The notes: a model not told the origin generated them from the letters alone. Positions 31,513 through 47,123 are shown, counted from the first letter of the stretch. The stretch is DNA of 64,000 bases from Lucifuga dentata (GCA_014773175.1 VXCM01000054.1:127903-191902); one strand, 5' to 3'. Translations and numbers: made by a program.

Positions 31513-34500
31513 TGTACCATATGATGTACTTGTAATATGTAATTTTAAAGGGAATCCTTAATCCTTAAAAAGTGAATAACTTTTGCACCTTTTTGTTTGA
31601 TAAAATGTGAAGTCCTTATGTTAACTGATATTGTACATGTACCTTTGTATGAATAAGCACATTTAGTGTTTATACGTTAAATACTGAATGTATTGCACTG
31701 TAAATACTGAAAAATACAGCACATTGTTCCAACTTTACCACATTAACTTTTTTGCCTTTGTCATATGTCTTTTGGTTATAAACAAAGCTATTTGCGATTT
31801 TAGCCCATCCAAATACGGAAATAACTGTTTGTCCTTGTGTGCATCACCTATTGTGTGGCTAATTGTCTCCAGATGACTTCCCACCCTCCCTGCGATGTTT
31901 TAGACATGAATTACTGGTTAACCAATTTAATCCCCTCACAGTGTTTATGTTTACTTGCCAACCTGTCAGCGGACCCGACTCAGATAGAAGCACTACTGTA
32001 CACAAACTTCAAAACCAACAATGTCTTATCACTCAACCGGAAAACACGGATATCCATTCTGTAAATAAAATCTCTTAAAAACACCACATTTACTGGAAGA
32101 AGATGGCGTTTGTTGTGGTATCTGATGGATTTTCTGACCTTAAGGAGTTCAAATATAGCAGCAGCCAGAATAAATCTTTTATCTTTGTTGATTCTATATT
32201 TATATGTAAACACATGATCCCATGCAGCTGAGTCGGTATTGTTTGATTGAGAAAAATCGGCGAACATCACAGGGGAGCAGATTTTATAAAGTATCCAAGT
32301 AGCCAAAGTACTGTGCAGTAGTGCAGTTTTGAGGTACTTGTAATGTATTCAAGTGTTTCAGAAGGAATTATTCATTTTGCAGTCAGTTACTGGTCAGCAG
32401 AGTCATACTTTAAAATTCAATGTGAGATAAATTCATAAAATTTTACTGCTGTCAGGTAAAACTCTTACATCTCATCTTGTTCTAGAATTTTCATCATTTC
32501 ATCACCAAACTCTCAAAAACCACTGATACAAGGTTGTTCACATTTTGGAATTTAATATGCAGAATCACCAGTATGGTCCTTTAACACTCTGACAGGGAGT
32601 ATTCTTCATAAGGAGTTCTATATCTTTGGATACTTAATACATTTTATGAATAATGTTTTTTTTTTTTTTTTNNNNNTTTTTTTTTTTTTTTTGTGTGGTG
32701 CATTTGAGTACCACTGCATAGGATGGTAAATTCTACTTTTCTTACAGCTCTGCGATGGAGTTTCTGCAATGATGTACAATATAATTAATATATTAGATGA
32801 CAGAATTTGTTATTATTGACTTTTGGACCAATACAAAGTTGCCATGGAGCTAAAACGGAGCAAGGAAACAAAATATTATGAGAACAAACAAACATCCTGT
32901 GCAGTGGAGGGTGAAAGGATGGGACATCCTATCATAATTCAAGAGCCAAGAGCATTTTGGTGCCAATTAATATATGCGTACTTATGTGAGCGAGAGGAGA
33001 CCTCTTTCCTGTCTAAAGGATATCCTTTGTTTAACAGCAAGTGTTTTTCCACATTTGGGATGTGCAGCTTACTGTGAGAGTTGCTGTGAGGATACGAACG
33101 GTCACTGAGAGCCATTTTATTAAATCAGGTCCACTTCACTGGAATCATACTGGACTGGGCAAACATCTGAGCTCCATTTCCTGTCATCTTAACTTCCTGT
33201 GTGCCATTTTATTATTTCTCTCACACAAATAACCCACTTTTGAGTCAACAGTTGTTTCAGAGTGTAACTGAAGAGTTCATTTGTAAAACAGAAACAGTAG
33301 ATTTTTCTAACATTTTAAAGTCACATTTTTCTTACTGTATATTCCAAGTAATATCAGCCAAACTATATATTACTTGTATTTTGTTGATTTATTTTGATGT
33401 TTTTTAACCCAGCTGTTTAACTGATATTATTGCAATGCCCAATTTTTTTTTGTTAAAACTATTTTAATAAAACAAAGTTATCTGTTTTTGCTAATTAAGT
33501 CTTCAACTGTAAATAAATTGAAACAGAAATTTGTAGTTAAAACTGAATTTATTTCTATTACAAAAAAAAATTCTTGACCTGATAAATGTACCAACATTTT
33601 TGAAAATATAACAGAAGAAGGACTCAAATTTTTCACTTAAGCAGAAGTACTGGCACAACAGTGGATAAGTGTACAATGGACAACATATGAGGATTCCATG
33701 AAACTGTAACACCTTCATCTTAAAACCAGTAATAAAGAATTTGATTTAAGCCTGTTTACCTTCATATACGTAATGAAATTTAAGAAATCAAAGTAAAATG
33801 CTTGAAAATAGATTATATGCCATGTCCAATCCTGTAAACAACAACAAACTTCAGGTAGATATTGCAGATAGATGCCTGACATGCCAAACCATTTTTTGCA
33901 AGCAGTTGTTAACAGAATGTAGCCATAACAATATGTTAGTAGGTTTGCATAATTTTACAATATTAATAATTTTCATCACCTCTGTTCTGCTTCATCATGC
34001 ATTTTAACTTCATACACATAAAATGTGGATGAATAATCTTAGTATTCTTACTCTGAAGTATAGCTTTTTTAAAAATAGTTTTTCTGTTTCTTGGTAAAAT
34101 GTCTTCCACACATTGTTAGAGTTAATTACTTGCCTGTTGTACCTTGGGGATTTTGAACATAAGTGCAGTGGATGTCACAGAGCGCCGCAGAGGAAAAGTC
34201 AGGGCCGCCGTGTCTGTCTCTCTCTCGTCACAAATTCCCCATTCAGGAAGAGAACGGGTGCTAATGATTACGACCTCCTTCCTCACCCGGGGTTGCACAG
34301 CTCTGACCTCTTTTGTCTGAAGCAACTTAAGCTCCCTCTTAACTGTGACTACTAATTGCATTTCCTATTTGCCTGGTTTCCCTCAGTCCCCTGGCAGCCC
34401 AGGCTGGTAAAGACATCAATGGGTAAAGGCCTTTCTCTTGTGTAGACACTAAAGCAGCAGTAGAGGTGAGGTAAGTGCTGGAAACAACTGGGAGGGAAAA

Positions 34501-34847
34501 ATGGTCCCCAGCACTGGGCGTCCTTCAGCATGACCTTGACTTTCACCCTGGCCTCAGAAGAGTTATGGAGAGGAAAACATGGGAGGGTTAAATGCTTAAA
34601 GAGGATGGGGTTACCTTCCAGCAGCTTGTTGTTTGAGCAGCTTGAGTTCATGTATTCTTGGTTTTATGGACAGTCAGGCATGGAAGGTTTGCGTCATAAA
34701 AGACATAAAAACTACAACTGTGGCTTAAAGGTTTCCTAAGGTTTCTGCACACTGTTCACAATTACTAAAGCTGCTACATATGCAAAACATTTCATCTATT
34801 TTTTTATGTTATTCATTGTTGAAGCCTTACAGAGGTTGTATTTATTG

Positions 34848-34884
34848 GGCTCAAACATGCAAAACCACTAATATGGTCCTTTAA
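34848..34884 (+). mobile_element. Fragment of the GGACCATACC element (right terminus)
   Basis: ttgggctcaaacatgcaaaa followed by ccactaatatggtcctttaa matches the right terminal repeat. The rest of the element is absent. Confidence 0.6.
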
Positions 34885-36120
34885 ACCAACAGGTGTTGTG
34901 CCAAACTTTCGTCTGGTTGTACAGGGTGTGTGGTGTATTTTTTTAAAAATAACCCTGATAAAGGCTTTGAGCTGAAACACACCATCAAATTCATAAAAAT
35001 ATATAAATTAACAATATGCACCATGTATATGCCAACAAACCTGAAAGTCTGATATCCTGCATTTATTGTGTAATATCGCTCAAATGTAGGTTAAGTATAT
35101 TCATGTTATTTTCCGTTGTTATGAATGACACAACATAAATTGGGAAAGCAGACAATACTTTGACAGCGTCATTTGTTGTAACCTGTGCGGTTGTAAGCTG
35201 CTGTTTCAACACTGTCCTATTTATCCGTGTTATTGATTATCCATCACATCCTGAGAGATTTACTGCTGCTGTACCAAAGATTAGGGATCATCTAGTCTGC
35301 TAAGAAAGTGTAATAGAGCCAACGCCACAATGCTGATTTGGTTTCGATCCCTGACGCCCACTGAGAGACATCAGTCAGCCTGGTCTACAAAATGTGTACT
35401 CAAACCAGTGTGTTAACAGCAGCTCTCATTAAGCTGAAGCTGGATGTTCAGTCTCTCCAAACACTTGATCCCTGTGTCAAACTGATAAATTATAGAAACT
35501 TAGTGTGACCAAAAGTTCTTTTTGTTTCCTGGTAGCTAACAAATGGGCTGGAGGTTATCAGTTTTTCCTCTGTTTATCATTACTAAAATAAAAATGAAAC
35601 CAAAAGCACCGTGAAAAAGCACCTGAGGAGCTTTTTGTTTTCCCTGAAAAGTGTAAAGCTTAGGCTTATTTTATAACTCTGAACCTGTGGCAGCACACAA
35701 TAATTTCAGTCATTAATACATTTCCATGTAGAAATTCATTTGACTTAAATGCCTTCAGGTCTGAAGGCAATTCAGCTGTGTATTTTCGATGTAATTTTAG
35801 TCACTGAAATTATACAATAACACTGTGCATCCATAGATACTGGTGCAGCTTTAGCTTTCAGGAAATTTTGTCTGTGTATCCTAAGTATTGTATTATTATT
35901 TGCTGATTTTTAATCCTTAACATCAGAACACAATTACAGAAAATGGCTGAACTTATCCTACAGAGGATTTTTGCACTTTTATTTCTACCCCTCTCTCTTT
36001 GCACAGTATTTGACTTTGACTTTATTTTAATTTTGTGTGTTGCTATGTGTTGTTGTAATTTTTATATTTTTTTTCTGTTGTGCTCTGTTTAATTTTCAAA
36101 TTATTTTTTACATGAAGTGA

Positions 36121-36155
36121 TGGATGGCTGGCTGGATGGATGGATGGATGGATGT
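36121..36155 (+). repeat. (GGAT)n tetranucleotide repeat
   Basis: Tandem ggatggat units preceded by ggctggct variants. Confidence 0.8.
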
Positions 36156-36995
36156 GAGGAATTATGTCATTCAGTCGTCACATCTACCTGTAGTTACTGT
36201 CTACTGCCGCCATCTAGTGTCCATACCAGTATCTTGCTTTGGTGGAACTGGAGAGAAATTAATATTTTATAAAATTTAGCCAATGAATCGGTTGGGCTCT
36301 GAAGTCAATATTGGAGATGTAGCTGCTGATTGTGGCTCGTCGTGATTTGTACTGGTGTGTAAGTTGTCAGGTTAAATGTGTAACGATATATTTCCTGATT
36401 TTTTTTNTTTTTTTTTTTTTTTTTACGCTCAAATATATTAGGGATCAGACTAAAAAAAAATCCTGTATCATTGGGGCCTATTTGCATCTACAGTTCAGAT
36501 CAACCAATACAAGCCTATAGGAGGAAACTGATCCCAAGTATATTTGTGATCATGGTGACTAATTTATTCTAAGAGATCTACAAAATATGTACTAAAATGT
36601 AAAAGATGTAACTATTTTTAATGTGAAAATTTTGTAGTATGTGACGTGTACGCTGTTATCAGATGGATCCGGATCAATTTGTGATTGATTGATTAATGTG
36701 CTGATCTATAGGAGACATGACTGCTATAGACCTGTAGCCTCCGCGGTGTTTCCCTAAACTCTGTCGTCACTACTCAGTCACGACTGGCGCGTAACGTGTA
36801 GATGCCATGATCATGATCCTCCTCCTCCACCTCCTTCTCCTCCACCTTCTCCTCTTCCTCTTCCATTATCTGACACATCAGGGCTTCCCCGCTCTTTTAC
36901 ATGCAACGGCCATGCAATAAAATCACTTTCCTCTTTGCAGTACCGCGTCGGTCCTCCAGCCCTTCCAGCACCGGTAGGATTTGTGCAGCAGCATC

Positions 36996-37259
36996 ATGCA
37001 GACTGCGGGCACCAGAGCACCTGATCCCGACGCTCGTGCAAACGGTAACAGCAGCAGCAGCAGCACCGACGTAGACGACGGCGACGGAGCAGGGGAGAGG
37101 ATGGAAAAGACGGTGCCAACGGAGCAGGACAGGACCAGTAATCAGCAGCAAGCGTCCTCAACGAGGTCCGGCGTTCTCGGTGAGTGTCACGGAGAGATCA
37201 CCTTAAAATTTCTGTCCTGCCTGTGAGCATCACCGGGAGAAAGCTGAACACTTCTGTCC

Positions 37260-37295
<36 letters not shown>

Positions 37296-40200
37296 CAAGC
37301 ATCAAAGAGATTACTGTGCACGTACAATATGGTGCAAACATCGATGGGTGAAATACTCTCACAGTGACTCGAACAGGCGAACAGCACTAGATGGGTCAGT
37401 CAAGTCATCTGTGTGTTCCGGTGTCTTTCTTTTCCCCGCTGCTCAGTGCGCATTCAGGCCCGGTAAGTGTCTCGGACAGGCTTCATGGTCCACAGGTGCG
37501 TGTAGGAATCTTAGGCCGTGGAGGTACATGTCCTGAGTGAGGAAACATGTCATCTCTTTGTGTTAGATGTCAAAACTAGAGGATTAGAAGGACTTTGATT
37601 TGATCCTTTATTCAAAGAGCAGGGGTGCTGCTATAAATTCTGGGTGCCCTAATAATAATAATACACCCTGGGTCCTGAAACAGTAAATTGTATTTGTGAT
37701 CCCTGGCATGATTCAGGGGCCCTGTCCAGCTCTGGATCCCTTAAATGATTCAGGGTCCTCAGGACCAGGGGTCCTGGCTCTGAGGAGAAGAGGAGGACAT
37801 CTGGTCATCTAGATTTGACTAACAGGCCTTTACTGGCAAAGCTTGAACAACATCACTGCAGTTTTAACTTTGATTTAGAGCCAAAACTATAAATCAACCT
37901 TGCTGACATATAATCAATATATCAGTTGGGCTGAAAATTTGATATGTATATGAATGTACACTATATTTTGGTATATGTTGGCAGAGACACAAAAAGGAAA
38001 TGCAGGTAAATATTATGCAGATTGCATTTCTATGTATAAATGATCCTTATCTTTCTTAATTCAAACTAAATCTATTTTTGGTGCATTTCTATTTGTTGGA
38101 TTTTAGTATTTAGTTCTGAATTTAATTTTCAGAAAAGTTCATTGTTTATCATGTAACATGTTACTGTTACAGTGTGAATTTGATGGTCTGGCTGGTGTCT
38201 TTAAGTACCTGCTCACGCTGTCTACCTATGCATGTTGTAAGCTGAAATAGGTACCGTAGCAACCCCCATCCACACCCCTCCATCCCATTACTTCGAAAGA
38301 GATCAGGTACAGAGAATGAATTAATAATATAAAAAGAATATTGAATTCTGAATGAAGAATTGTGAATGTGTGAGAGTCCTTCTAACTTTCTGCAGTGGTG
38401 ACTGGGCTATAGAATGTATTGTGATGAACCCCAGAATAGCTTCCTCCAGTATTAACATTTGTCTTGATATCTGTTTATTTATGGAAAAGTTGATTGTTCA
38501 CCACAACAGACTGCATTTCAGGAATTCTGGGAATCTCATTTGTGAATGGCTTGTTTAAAAACATCTGTTGCTGAAACTGGCCATCATAATAATAAAGAAT
38601 AATAAAAAAATCTGATAGACAATAAAATAATTATCAATACATTGCCTAACCATAGTATAGATACTTTAAAGAGTCCTGTCCAGGCTGTAGGGCTCATTTC
38701 TGTTGTTGGTTGACCTAGATGATAGATTGTTTTACATTTATGAGCCTAAAGGAAGAAGGAATAGAAGTGTCAGGATTATGATAAAAGCACAGTTAGACAT
38801 AAAATAATCTCACATGTATACAAACAGATGGTAATATTGCTCTGAATGGCTAAACTGCTGCTGCCAGGCAGGTGGATTTATCTGTGACGTATAAATCTCT
38901 TATATTGTTCATGTCTATGTAAGCCGTAATACCAGTGACAATCAGCTGAGTGAGTCACTCTGAAACGTTCTAAACACATTGTGTGGGCAAGAAAAAGAAA
39001 AAAGCTGTCTGTGATTGGGCTTGGATTGCATCATTATGTCACATGTTCTCTCTTACACATACTCACAGACAGTTAAACACACTTTTTAATTAACAGAAAT
39101 GTCCAGTGATTTATGCATCTCAGCATAGCTTTGAAACTTTCCATAAACAAACACCTCAATCATCAGTGCTGATTGCCACAGCACTGACTAATCTGACATG
39201 CAAGCAAACCATAATTCATACAGTATATTAAGTCGTCCTTCATCTTTCTGAGTGGGTCTGCTGATGTATATTACATGATGGTATAAGGGAATTACAGAGA
39301 TGTCTGCACTCATGGCTGTTATGGGATGCATTTGGATTTGTGCAGGAATTAGGTGATGTTATAGCGCAGTTATGCTGCAGAAAGTGAAAAACCATATCAG
39401 ACAGTGGGAGTACGACTCAGCGAGCAATGCAGAGATGGGTCAGTCAGTGTGGCTATTGTGCTTTCATGAGGCAGAGATCGAGTGACTTGAGAGTGAGAAT
39501 GAGTGTGCGAAAGAAGAAGAAGAGGAAGCAGCAAAAATGATGACTTCAGATCTTACACTTATTGTGATATCACACCAGAGGGATACAACGGCCGAGAAAA
39601 CCAAGATCCCTTACTTTGCATTTAGTAGAAAAAAAGTTGCTATGCATCTTTATGTTTACAGATCATTTCCCCTGTAAGACAAAGTCATATGTGCAGCGCA
39701 GAAGCATCAGCCTGCACGCTGGCTGAGCAATTACAGTATTTTTGACATTTCTCTGATCTACCTCTTCCCCTTTCCTTTTTCTCTAAGTTTTGCAAAAAAA
39801 AAAAAAAAAAANAAAAAAAAAAAAAAAAAGAAGAAAAGTCAAAAAATGATGAATACATTTTCACCTAAATAATGTCATGATAAGTGGCAGAGTGATGCTA
39901 ATGGCGGTTCTGCTACACTAACCTGTCATCTGTCTCCTTGACTGCCATGATGAGAAAATATCACCATCTGTCTGTCACTCTTTCACACTAACTGTCTCTC
40001 TCTTTCTCTCTCTGTCTATTCTCATTTTATTAACCCAGATTTGACTCTTTCTGCTCCCTGTTGCCCCTTCCTTCCTTTCAGATAAATTGTTTGGGAAACG
40101 CCTTCTGCAGGCCAGACACTACATTATGTCTCGTAAATCCTGGCTGAAGATGGTGCCTACTGAAAACTGTGATATCCTGATGACATTCCCAGGTACGGTA

Positions 40201-42131
40201 AGGTCCAGCTGAGAGTGAACAATGCACCCTCATTAAATGTGCTTGGCAATCAGCCAGTCACTCAGCCACATGACTGAGATAAAAAATGGTCTCTCGGGAC
40301 AATTAGATCTCATCCAGTTACAGAACCTGTACCTACAGCTCAGCGACTGCTGCAGGTTTGGGCAAAATAAGGCTGGGCACCCAGGAGACAGCATGAATAA
40401 CCCCAAATAAATCTGAGAATTTTTGGCATTAGCATATCAGTATGGCAATTAGGAACCTCATCGCCCCCTGATGTGAGAACCTCATCAGTTTAATTGCCAC
40501 CCTGAGCTCCTGACATCGTGAGGGACATCCAAATCATTTTCACACCTGCTTGATATTTTTGTCATCTGCCTTGTAATGTACTAGTACTCCAACGTGCTGC
40601 TGAGTGTGCACAAATTAGTGTCAGGGAATGTAATCCAATTTTCAGAGAAATTTTGTCTCGTCAGCAAATTGTGCTGATTTATGCTGGTTTATGCTGATTT
40701 CAATCTGTTTACATGCCATTAGAAGAAACTTGATTTATGGTCTTAATTTGATTAGAATTAAAGTTGTGTTTATATGGTTTCTCTGTATATTTCTCTATGG
40801 GTAAAAAATATAGAGAAGCATTCAAATACTGAGGGATGTATATGAAACGTGACATGTTCCTGTCAAATGTGTTTGCAGATTCAGTCTCATCTATTTTATA
40901 ATAACATCTATACAGAAAATGTTTCTCATTGGTGTAAAAGGATCCAGTATGGCTTCATTAAGTACTAATATGCTGAATTCACTCCTGCACTAGTCTGCTA
41001 AATGGCTTGAATGTAACTGGAAGCTGTCTTGGTGATATTTCATTCTTTCAAATTATGGAAGAAATCTTTTTGTGATGTATGTGCGCAGGAATTTAATTGG
41101 AGTGACCTTTTACTGTCGCCACCATCCCCGCTGCTGCTGTTTTGAAAGATCAGCTCAGTTCTGCCTCTTTATGCAGCGGTGAAGTGATTGTTTCCTGCAA
41201 ACATTCCTGAAAAAGTGTGAATGCAGAAAGAGAAAACTGTATTTTGGCCATGATAACAGATGCAAATACTTCTTTTCCAACTCATATTAGTGGTTACTGT
41301 AAACTTAAAGGACCATACCAGCCATTTTGCATGTTTGAGCCTAACATATTCAATTTTCATACACGTAACATTACTGACAATCATTTCCCAAAGCATACTA
41401 CTGGAACGGTGAATAAAACAAATTTTGTTTCCTACCTTCCAGACCACCATTGGTTTCAGTTCATTCTGATACGCTATTAAAATCAACTTGTTGATACTTG
41501 AAACGTTCTTGGGATAGATAATCCATCATCGCGAGCATGTATATTCAGCAATAAAAAGCGTGGAGTATATATGTATCCACTGGGGAATATAGTCCCAAAA
41601 GAAGACCTGGGTTTATCGAAAAATTTAAAGAGTCATAACTATTAGCAGGCGAAACATTGATTTTTAAGGTGGGTGTATCGCTTGAATATTTGATTTTGAA
41701 AGATTAAGATATTTTGCAAAATATCAGGAAAACTGAAATACAGTTTTATCCTTTGGGAAATGATTGTCAGTAATGTAACATGTATGAAAAATGAATATAT
41801 TAGGTTCAAACATGCAAAATGGATGGTATGGTCCTTTGCTATGTATGCACATTGAAAAGCATATGTTAGCATACTGTACTGAAAGTCAAGCCAGTTTCTT
41901 TTTTTTTTTTTTTANTTTTTTTTTTTTTTTAATCTTTTTCAGCTTTTTATTTCTTTTCTTTTTCTAGATACCATTGACGACCACACACTACTGTGGCTCC
42001 TCAATCAGATTCGTGTTGGAATCCCACAAGTCAGCATTCAGGTTCGACAGCATAAACACACCCAGGCACACGCCTTCTTCATCACCACAGCGTTTGAGAA
42101 GTAAGACTCGATGCTCAAATTCTGAATTTGA

Positions 42132-42169
<38 letters not shown>

Positions 42170-45100
42170 NTTTTTTTTTTTTGTGAGAGCCTTTTTGAAA
42201 ACTTGCCATTTTATACAGTGACTAATCAGCTGAATGGGAATATGCATTAAATGTATTAATCACAAACACATTTTAAGACATCACTCAGCTTAATGAAATT
42301 TACTGTCAGACTGAAACGGGTCTTCATTTTTGTGTGATGGAACATTTTATTAATAGGTTCCCTACCGTGCAAATGAGGAAAAACAGTAGTAACACCTCTT
42401 CAAGCCAAACGATACAAGGCGCCATTGACAGACGTTTATGATTATGAGGGAACATGATTGAGTAATATTATTTGCCCATGCAGCAGGTTAAATCTGGCAC
42501 TGTGTTTTATGAATTACCCCATCTTGCCTGCTGAGATAAGCACAATTCAGCAGCTGAGGTCTGCTGTTATTGTTTGTGTGTGAGAATGACAATCAGATTT
42601 TTCTTTTGTCTCTCTTCATTTATTGCAGCTCTGCAGTAAATTGATTCTTTTTCATACTAAGTGTCAAAAAGAGAGACAATTATTTAGAACTAATTAGTCC
42701 ACTGTTCTTTCTTTGTGTACTTCATGAAAGTTGCTCTGTGGCCTCTATTTATACCAAAAGCAGAGGAAGTGATGGTGTTGTGTGTGTTCCAGTGTCATCA
42801 GTAGCACTTAATTTATGAAACGTGTGTAGTCTAACCTCTGCACACTATTAATGCAACATTTTCATCATGCTGATGTTTCTCCTCTGCTTCAGCTTACTGC
42901 GTGGAGCAGAACAGATGGGAATGCACAAAGCCGTCAAACCGCAGTTTGGCGGCGGGATGCGACGCTTCTCCTGTGACGAAGACAACATTTATGAGAACAT
43001 CGAGAGCGAGCTTTGCTTTTTTACCTCACAGGTGGGTCACGAGGTTGTATGTCACTTATGGTGAATATTTTGGGAATATTACACAGATCATTGTTTCAAT
43101 TTCTAGAAATGTTTGTAGAATTGTTCTTGTCAGGAAAAATGTCAGTGTTATAGAATTACTGAAGGACCATACAGTGATTTTTGCATGTTTAAGCCCATTA
43201 TAACCCACATTACTGACAACCAATTTCCAAAACTTAAAACCGCTTTTTAAAATTTTCCGTTATTTTTCTAAATCCTGTAACCTATAAAAATCAAGCGTTC
43301 AGGTGATACGCCCACCTTAAAATTCAGTGTTTCACCTTCTCATACTTATGCACGATTGTAGCGGTCATTTTAATTTCTCTGTAAAAGCCGTCTTCTCCTG
43401 GGACTATATTTGCTGGCAGAGACATACATTGTCTTCCATGCAGCTCTGTTGCACTGGTTAAATAAAGTTACTTCAACAAAAACCTTAATAGACATAATGT
43501 TGGATGTGATGGATGAGCTATCTCAAGTCTACAAGTTGATTTCAATAGCATCTGGAAGCAAGGATTATTAGAAAATCTTACCAATCTCTGCCCTTATTTA
43601 TGATTATCTTTTTTTCTCCTCCTTGCATCTCTGTTTGTGCTCAGGAGCGTCAGAGCATCATCAAGTATTGGCTGGACAACCTGCGAGCCAAGCAGGGGGA
43701 GGTGCTTCACAACATCCACTTCCTGGAGGGACAGCCAATCAGTATGCTCTTATTTATTGTGCTGAAACCTATCTTTGCTGTTCCACATCTTGTTTTATGT
43801 AACAATACTGAAATTACATCAGTATTTTAACTGTGAGTTCTGTATACAGTGTTCTCCTTTGGCATTTGAAGTTCCATTACATTTAGCACCACATCACACA
43901 CTGTTTTGTCAAACATGGACCAGATATGAGATATCTATCACATGTAGCTCTCATGATATGTCCTCCCAGTACCAGAGCTGGTGGCCCGCGGAGTGATCCA
44001 TCAAATGTTTCCTCTCCATGAGCAGAGGATCCTCAATCAGCTGATGACTTCCTGGGTCCAGGCTGTGTGTGAAAGGCAGCCTCTGGGTGAGCAGCTTCAA
44101 CATTTACACTGGAGGAAAATTTGATGGGAAAAATTCATTAAGTCTGCGATATCAGTTGTCAGAGACATCATGAAGGCTTAAAGGGGACATATTGTGCTTT
44201 TTGTTATTTTCCCTCATTTTTCTAACTCGTGCAGTGCCCGTTCAAAACGTGCCTGTTCAGAACTGGCTGGACTTTATGGTGTGCACCACAGCCTGCCATA
44301 ATTTTGTTCTGCATGTCCTCGTGAGCTTTGTTTTCTGTATGGGGTCGGGTTGAGACCATGGCACTGGACCAGAGCATATACTGCCACGCCCAAAGCGTAT
44401 CCTGCCATGCAGATTACTTTTTACTGGCACAGCTCAATTCGAGAACCGCTCATCCAACCAACTTCACATGCAATACTGCACGTCCTTGGGTCCTGAGCAA
44501 TAAACCTGCTGAATATCAACTTCATACAGTGCTGGATTCTAGAGATATTGGTGCCACCATTTTTATAGTTAGATGTAATATAGTAGGGTGTATGTGTTGA
44601 ATTTTGTCAAAGCTACAAAACGCAAGGCATCCAGTAAGATACATATCTATAAACCAGGACATAAGAAGTAGGTCCTGGTTTTTGATTGGTTGTTTACTTC
44701 TATAACATGTTGACATCAGCATGTAACATACAGTATTTGACTTTGTCTGCCTACACCTGGTTAGAAACACACACAAAGTATGAGTGAGTGTTTGACCAGC
44801 ATCCAAGTTTCCGTGGGTGTCCGTGGGTGTTATCAGCTCAGACCAGATCTGGCCAATCAGAACAGAGCAGGCTTTTTAGGAGGGGACCTTAAAGAGAGAG
44901 AGTATTTATGATGGCCTGTTTTCACTCAGTGTGCACTGTGGTGCTGCAAAACAACAGAGATGTGGACCAATGTTTTTTTGCACACTAAAACATTGCAAAG
45001 ATTTCAAAATAGACCCTAACTGAAAATAAGAACACAGAAATCTGTGAAATACGTCCCCTTTAACATAAAGAATTGACCGTTTCTAGAGGAATAAAAACTG

Positions 45101-47092
45101 TGGAACAAATTATTATTATTCTCAAGACCTGAATGTTAGATGTTCACAGTTTAACTCTATTTTCATATATGTTATAGATGATATCTGTGATTACTTTGGA
45201 GTGAAGATCGGCATGTATTTTGCCTGGTTGGGTTTCTACGCTAACTCCATGCTTTACCCTGCTGTCATCGGCTTTCTGCTGTGGATACTTGCAGAGGCTG
45301 ACCAGGTATGTTAGCCCTACTGTAAACTACAACAAAAATCTTTAAAGCATTTGAAATATTACTGGAAAGCATCCTTCAATTGCCACAACATGAGCACAAT
45401 ATTCCTGCTTTTACTGTTTTCTCTTTTTTTTATGCCTTAACTGCTTTTGTTATATGTCCTACTACATTTGTTACCATTTCCCATACGTGTATCCTCATAC
45501 TTCTTGTTTCTTAAATTATGATTTAAATGTTGATCTTAAAGAGAGAAGAAAGATTTAAAATAGGTTAAAGTAGTTTCAAAAGTTCCATCAGTGTGTTTGA
45601 TTGTCTTATTCCTCCTGTTCAGACCAGTCAGGATATCTGCTGTGTGGTATTCGCCCTCTTCAATGTTGTTTGGGCCACATTGTTTCTGGAGCGCTGGAAG
45701 AGGCGAGAGGCAGAGCTCGCCTATAGGTGGGGCACCCTGGACACCCCTGCTGAGTCTCTGGAGGAGCCCAGGCCACAATTCAGGGTGAGGACTGGAACAA
45801 ANCTGGACACCCCTGCTGAGTCTCTGGAGGAGCCCAGGCCACAATTCAGGGTGAGGACTGGAACAAAGCGCGGGCATAAGGGATGAAATAGCAGAATTAT
45901 CAGTCTTGATTTTAAAGATGTCCAGTCTGAACAGTTTTTGACCTTTGAAAGTTTCATGACTCAGCAGCCAAATGTGACATATTATTTTGTTTTCTGCAGT
46001 GTCAGAAAAAAATTACGTCTGCTACTCTAAATGTGCACTTTCATTCTCGTTCTCCACCTTGGACATGTTATTCACATTACGCTCAGTTACCACTCTTGCA
46101 TAACACTGGCAGAGACTGCACTGGCATATAATAATGAGAAAAGTGATAAGTGGGGGGGTGGATGAGTCTTCTTTCAGAGATGTGTGGGGGCAGGGAGCCA
46201 GTTCTCACCACCTGCTGTGGTGTAGAATGAATAGAAGTGGGGGTGTAGTGAGACTCTGTTTTATCTCTGAAAGGTGAAGGATCAGTGTAAGCCTGGCTAG
46301 CTCAGTCGGTAGAGCATGAGACTCTTAATCTCAGGGTCGTGGGTTCGAGCCCCACGTTGGGNAGCTCAGTCGGTAGAGCATGAGACTCTTAATCTCAGGG
46401 TCGTGGGTTCGAGCCCCACGTTGGGCGGCAGTATTTTGGAGAGAAAAGCTGAACAATTGTACTTGGATATGTTACTAAATGAGAAAATACAGTTAATCCG
46501 CCAGTTCATTAGGTGTAAACCTATCACATATTATGTGGATGCTGTTTGTGGTATATATCTGGCAGAGAAGTTTTTCTACAATAGTATAGTTGAATAGAGC
46601 ACTTTAAAATAGCCAAACAAGTGGTTAGTATCTTCAGAACACCTTGAAGAAGGCTGTTTGTGCTGCTATGCGTGGGTTGTACCCAACTTTATTTTTATGC
46701 ACAGTCATTGTCCATGTTTTTTAAAATTTCATAATGAAATAGCCATCTAAATAAAGTTTTTTTGTTTTTTTTTTTACTTTTTTGCCAGAAGAGTGCCTTG
46801 AACCTTTTGTCTTTTTGAGCCAAAGAAGTGGCTTTGGTTCCTTTAAAGGACATTTAAAGGACAACACTGCCGATATTTGCATGTTTGAGCCCAATATATA
46901 CAACCAGCATACATGTTACGATCCAGTTCTCAAAATATAATACTAGAACAGTAAATTGTAGAATTGTTTTTTCTATCTTCCAGATTGCCACTGGTTTCCG
47001 TTCATTCCAGTACGCTATAAAAATCAAACTTGTAGAGACTTGAAATATGTTTCAGATAAGTAATCCATCACAGTGAAACATTATGTCTAGTA

Positions 47093-47123
<31 letters not shown>

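Larger units (their letters stand above)
31520..36780. other. Intergenic region between plvap and ano8
   Basis: About 5 kb without a recognisable exon. It contains right-end fragments of the GGACCATACC element at about 32557-32583 and 34848-34884, a poly-T gap (N run 32672-32676) and a ggat repeat. GTPBP3, which lies between PLVAP and ANO8 in human, was not found. Confidence 0.5.

Noticed and set aside
31108..31524. Leu-Ser and Arg-Glu repeat frames around the CT run
   Set aside because: Translation of the CT microsatellite. Only the last eleven codons, ending at 31396, belong to plvap.
35290..35390. Possible tRNA-like B box (ggtttcgatccc)
   Set aside because: No A box or foldable tRNA body at the right distance; not supported as a tRNA or SINE.
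45803..45850. A longer ano8 exon 8 that includes the second copy of its 3' end
   Set aside because: The second copy follows an N and repeats the first exactly, including the donor. The first donor at 45784 keeps the phase with exon 9.
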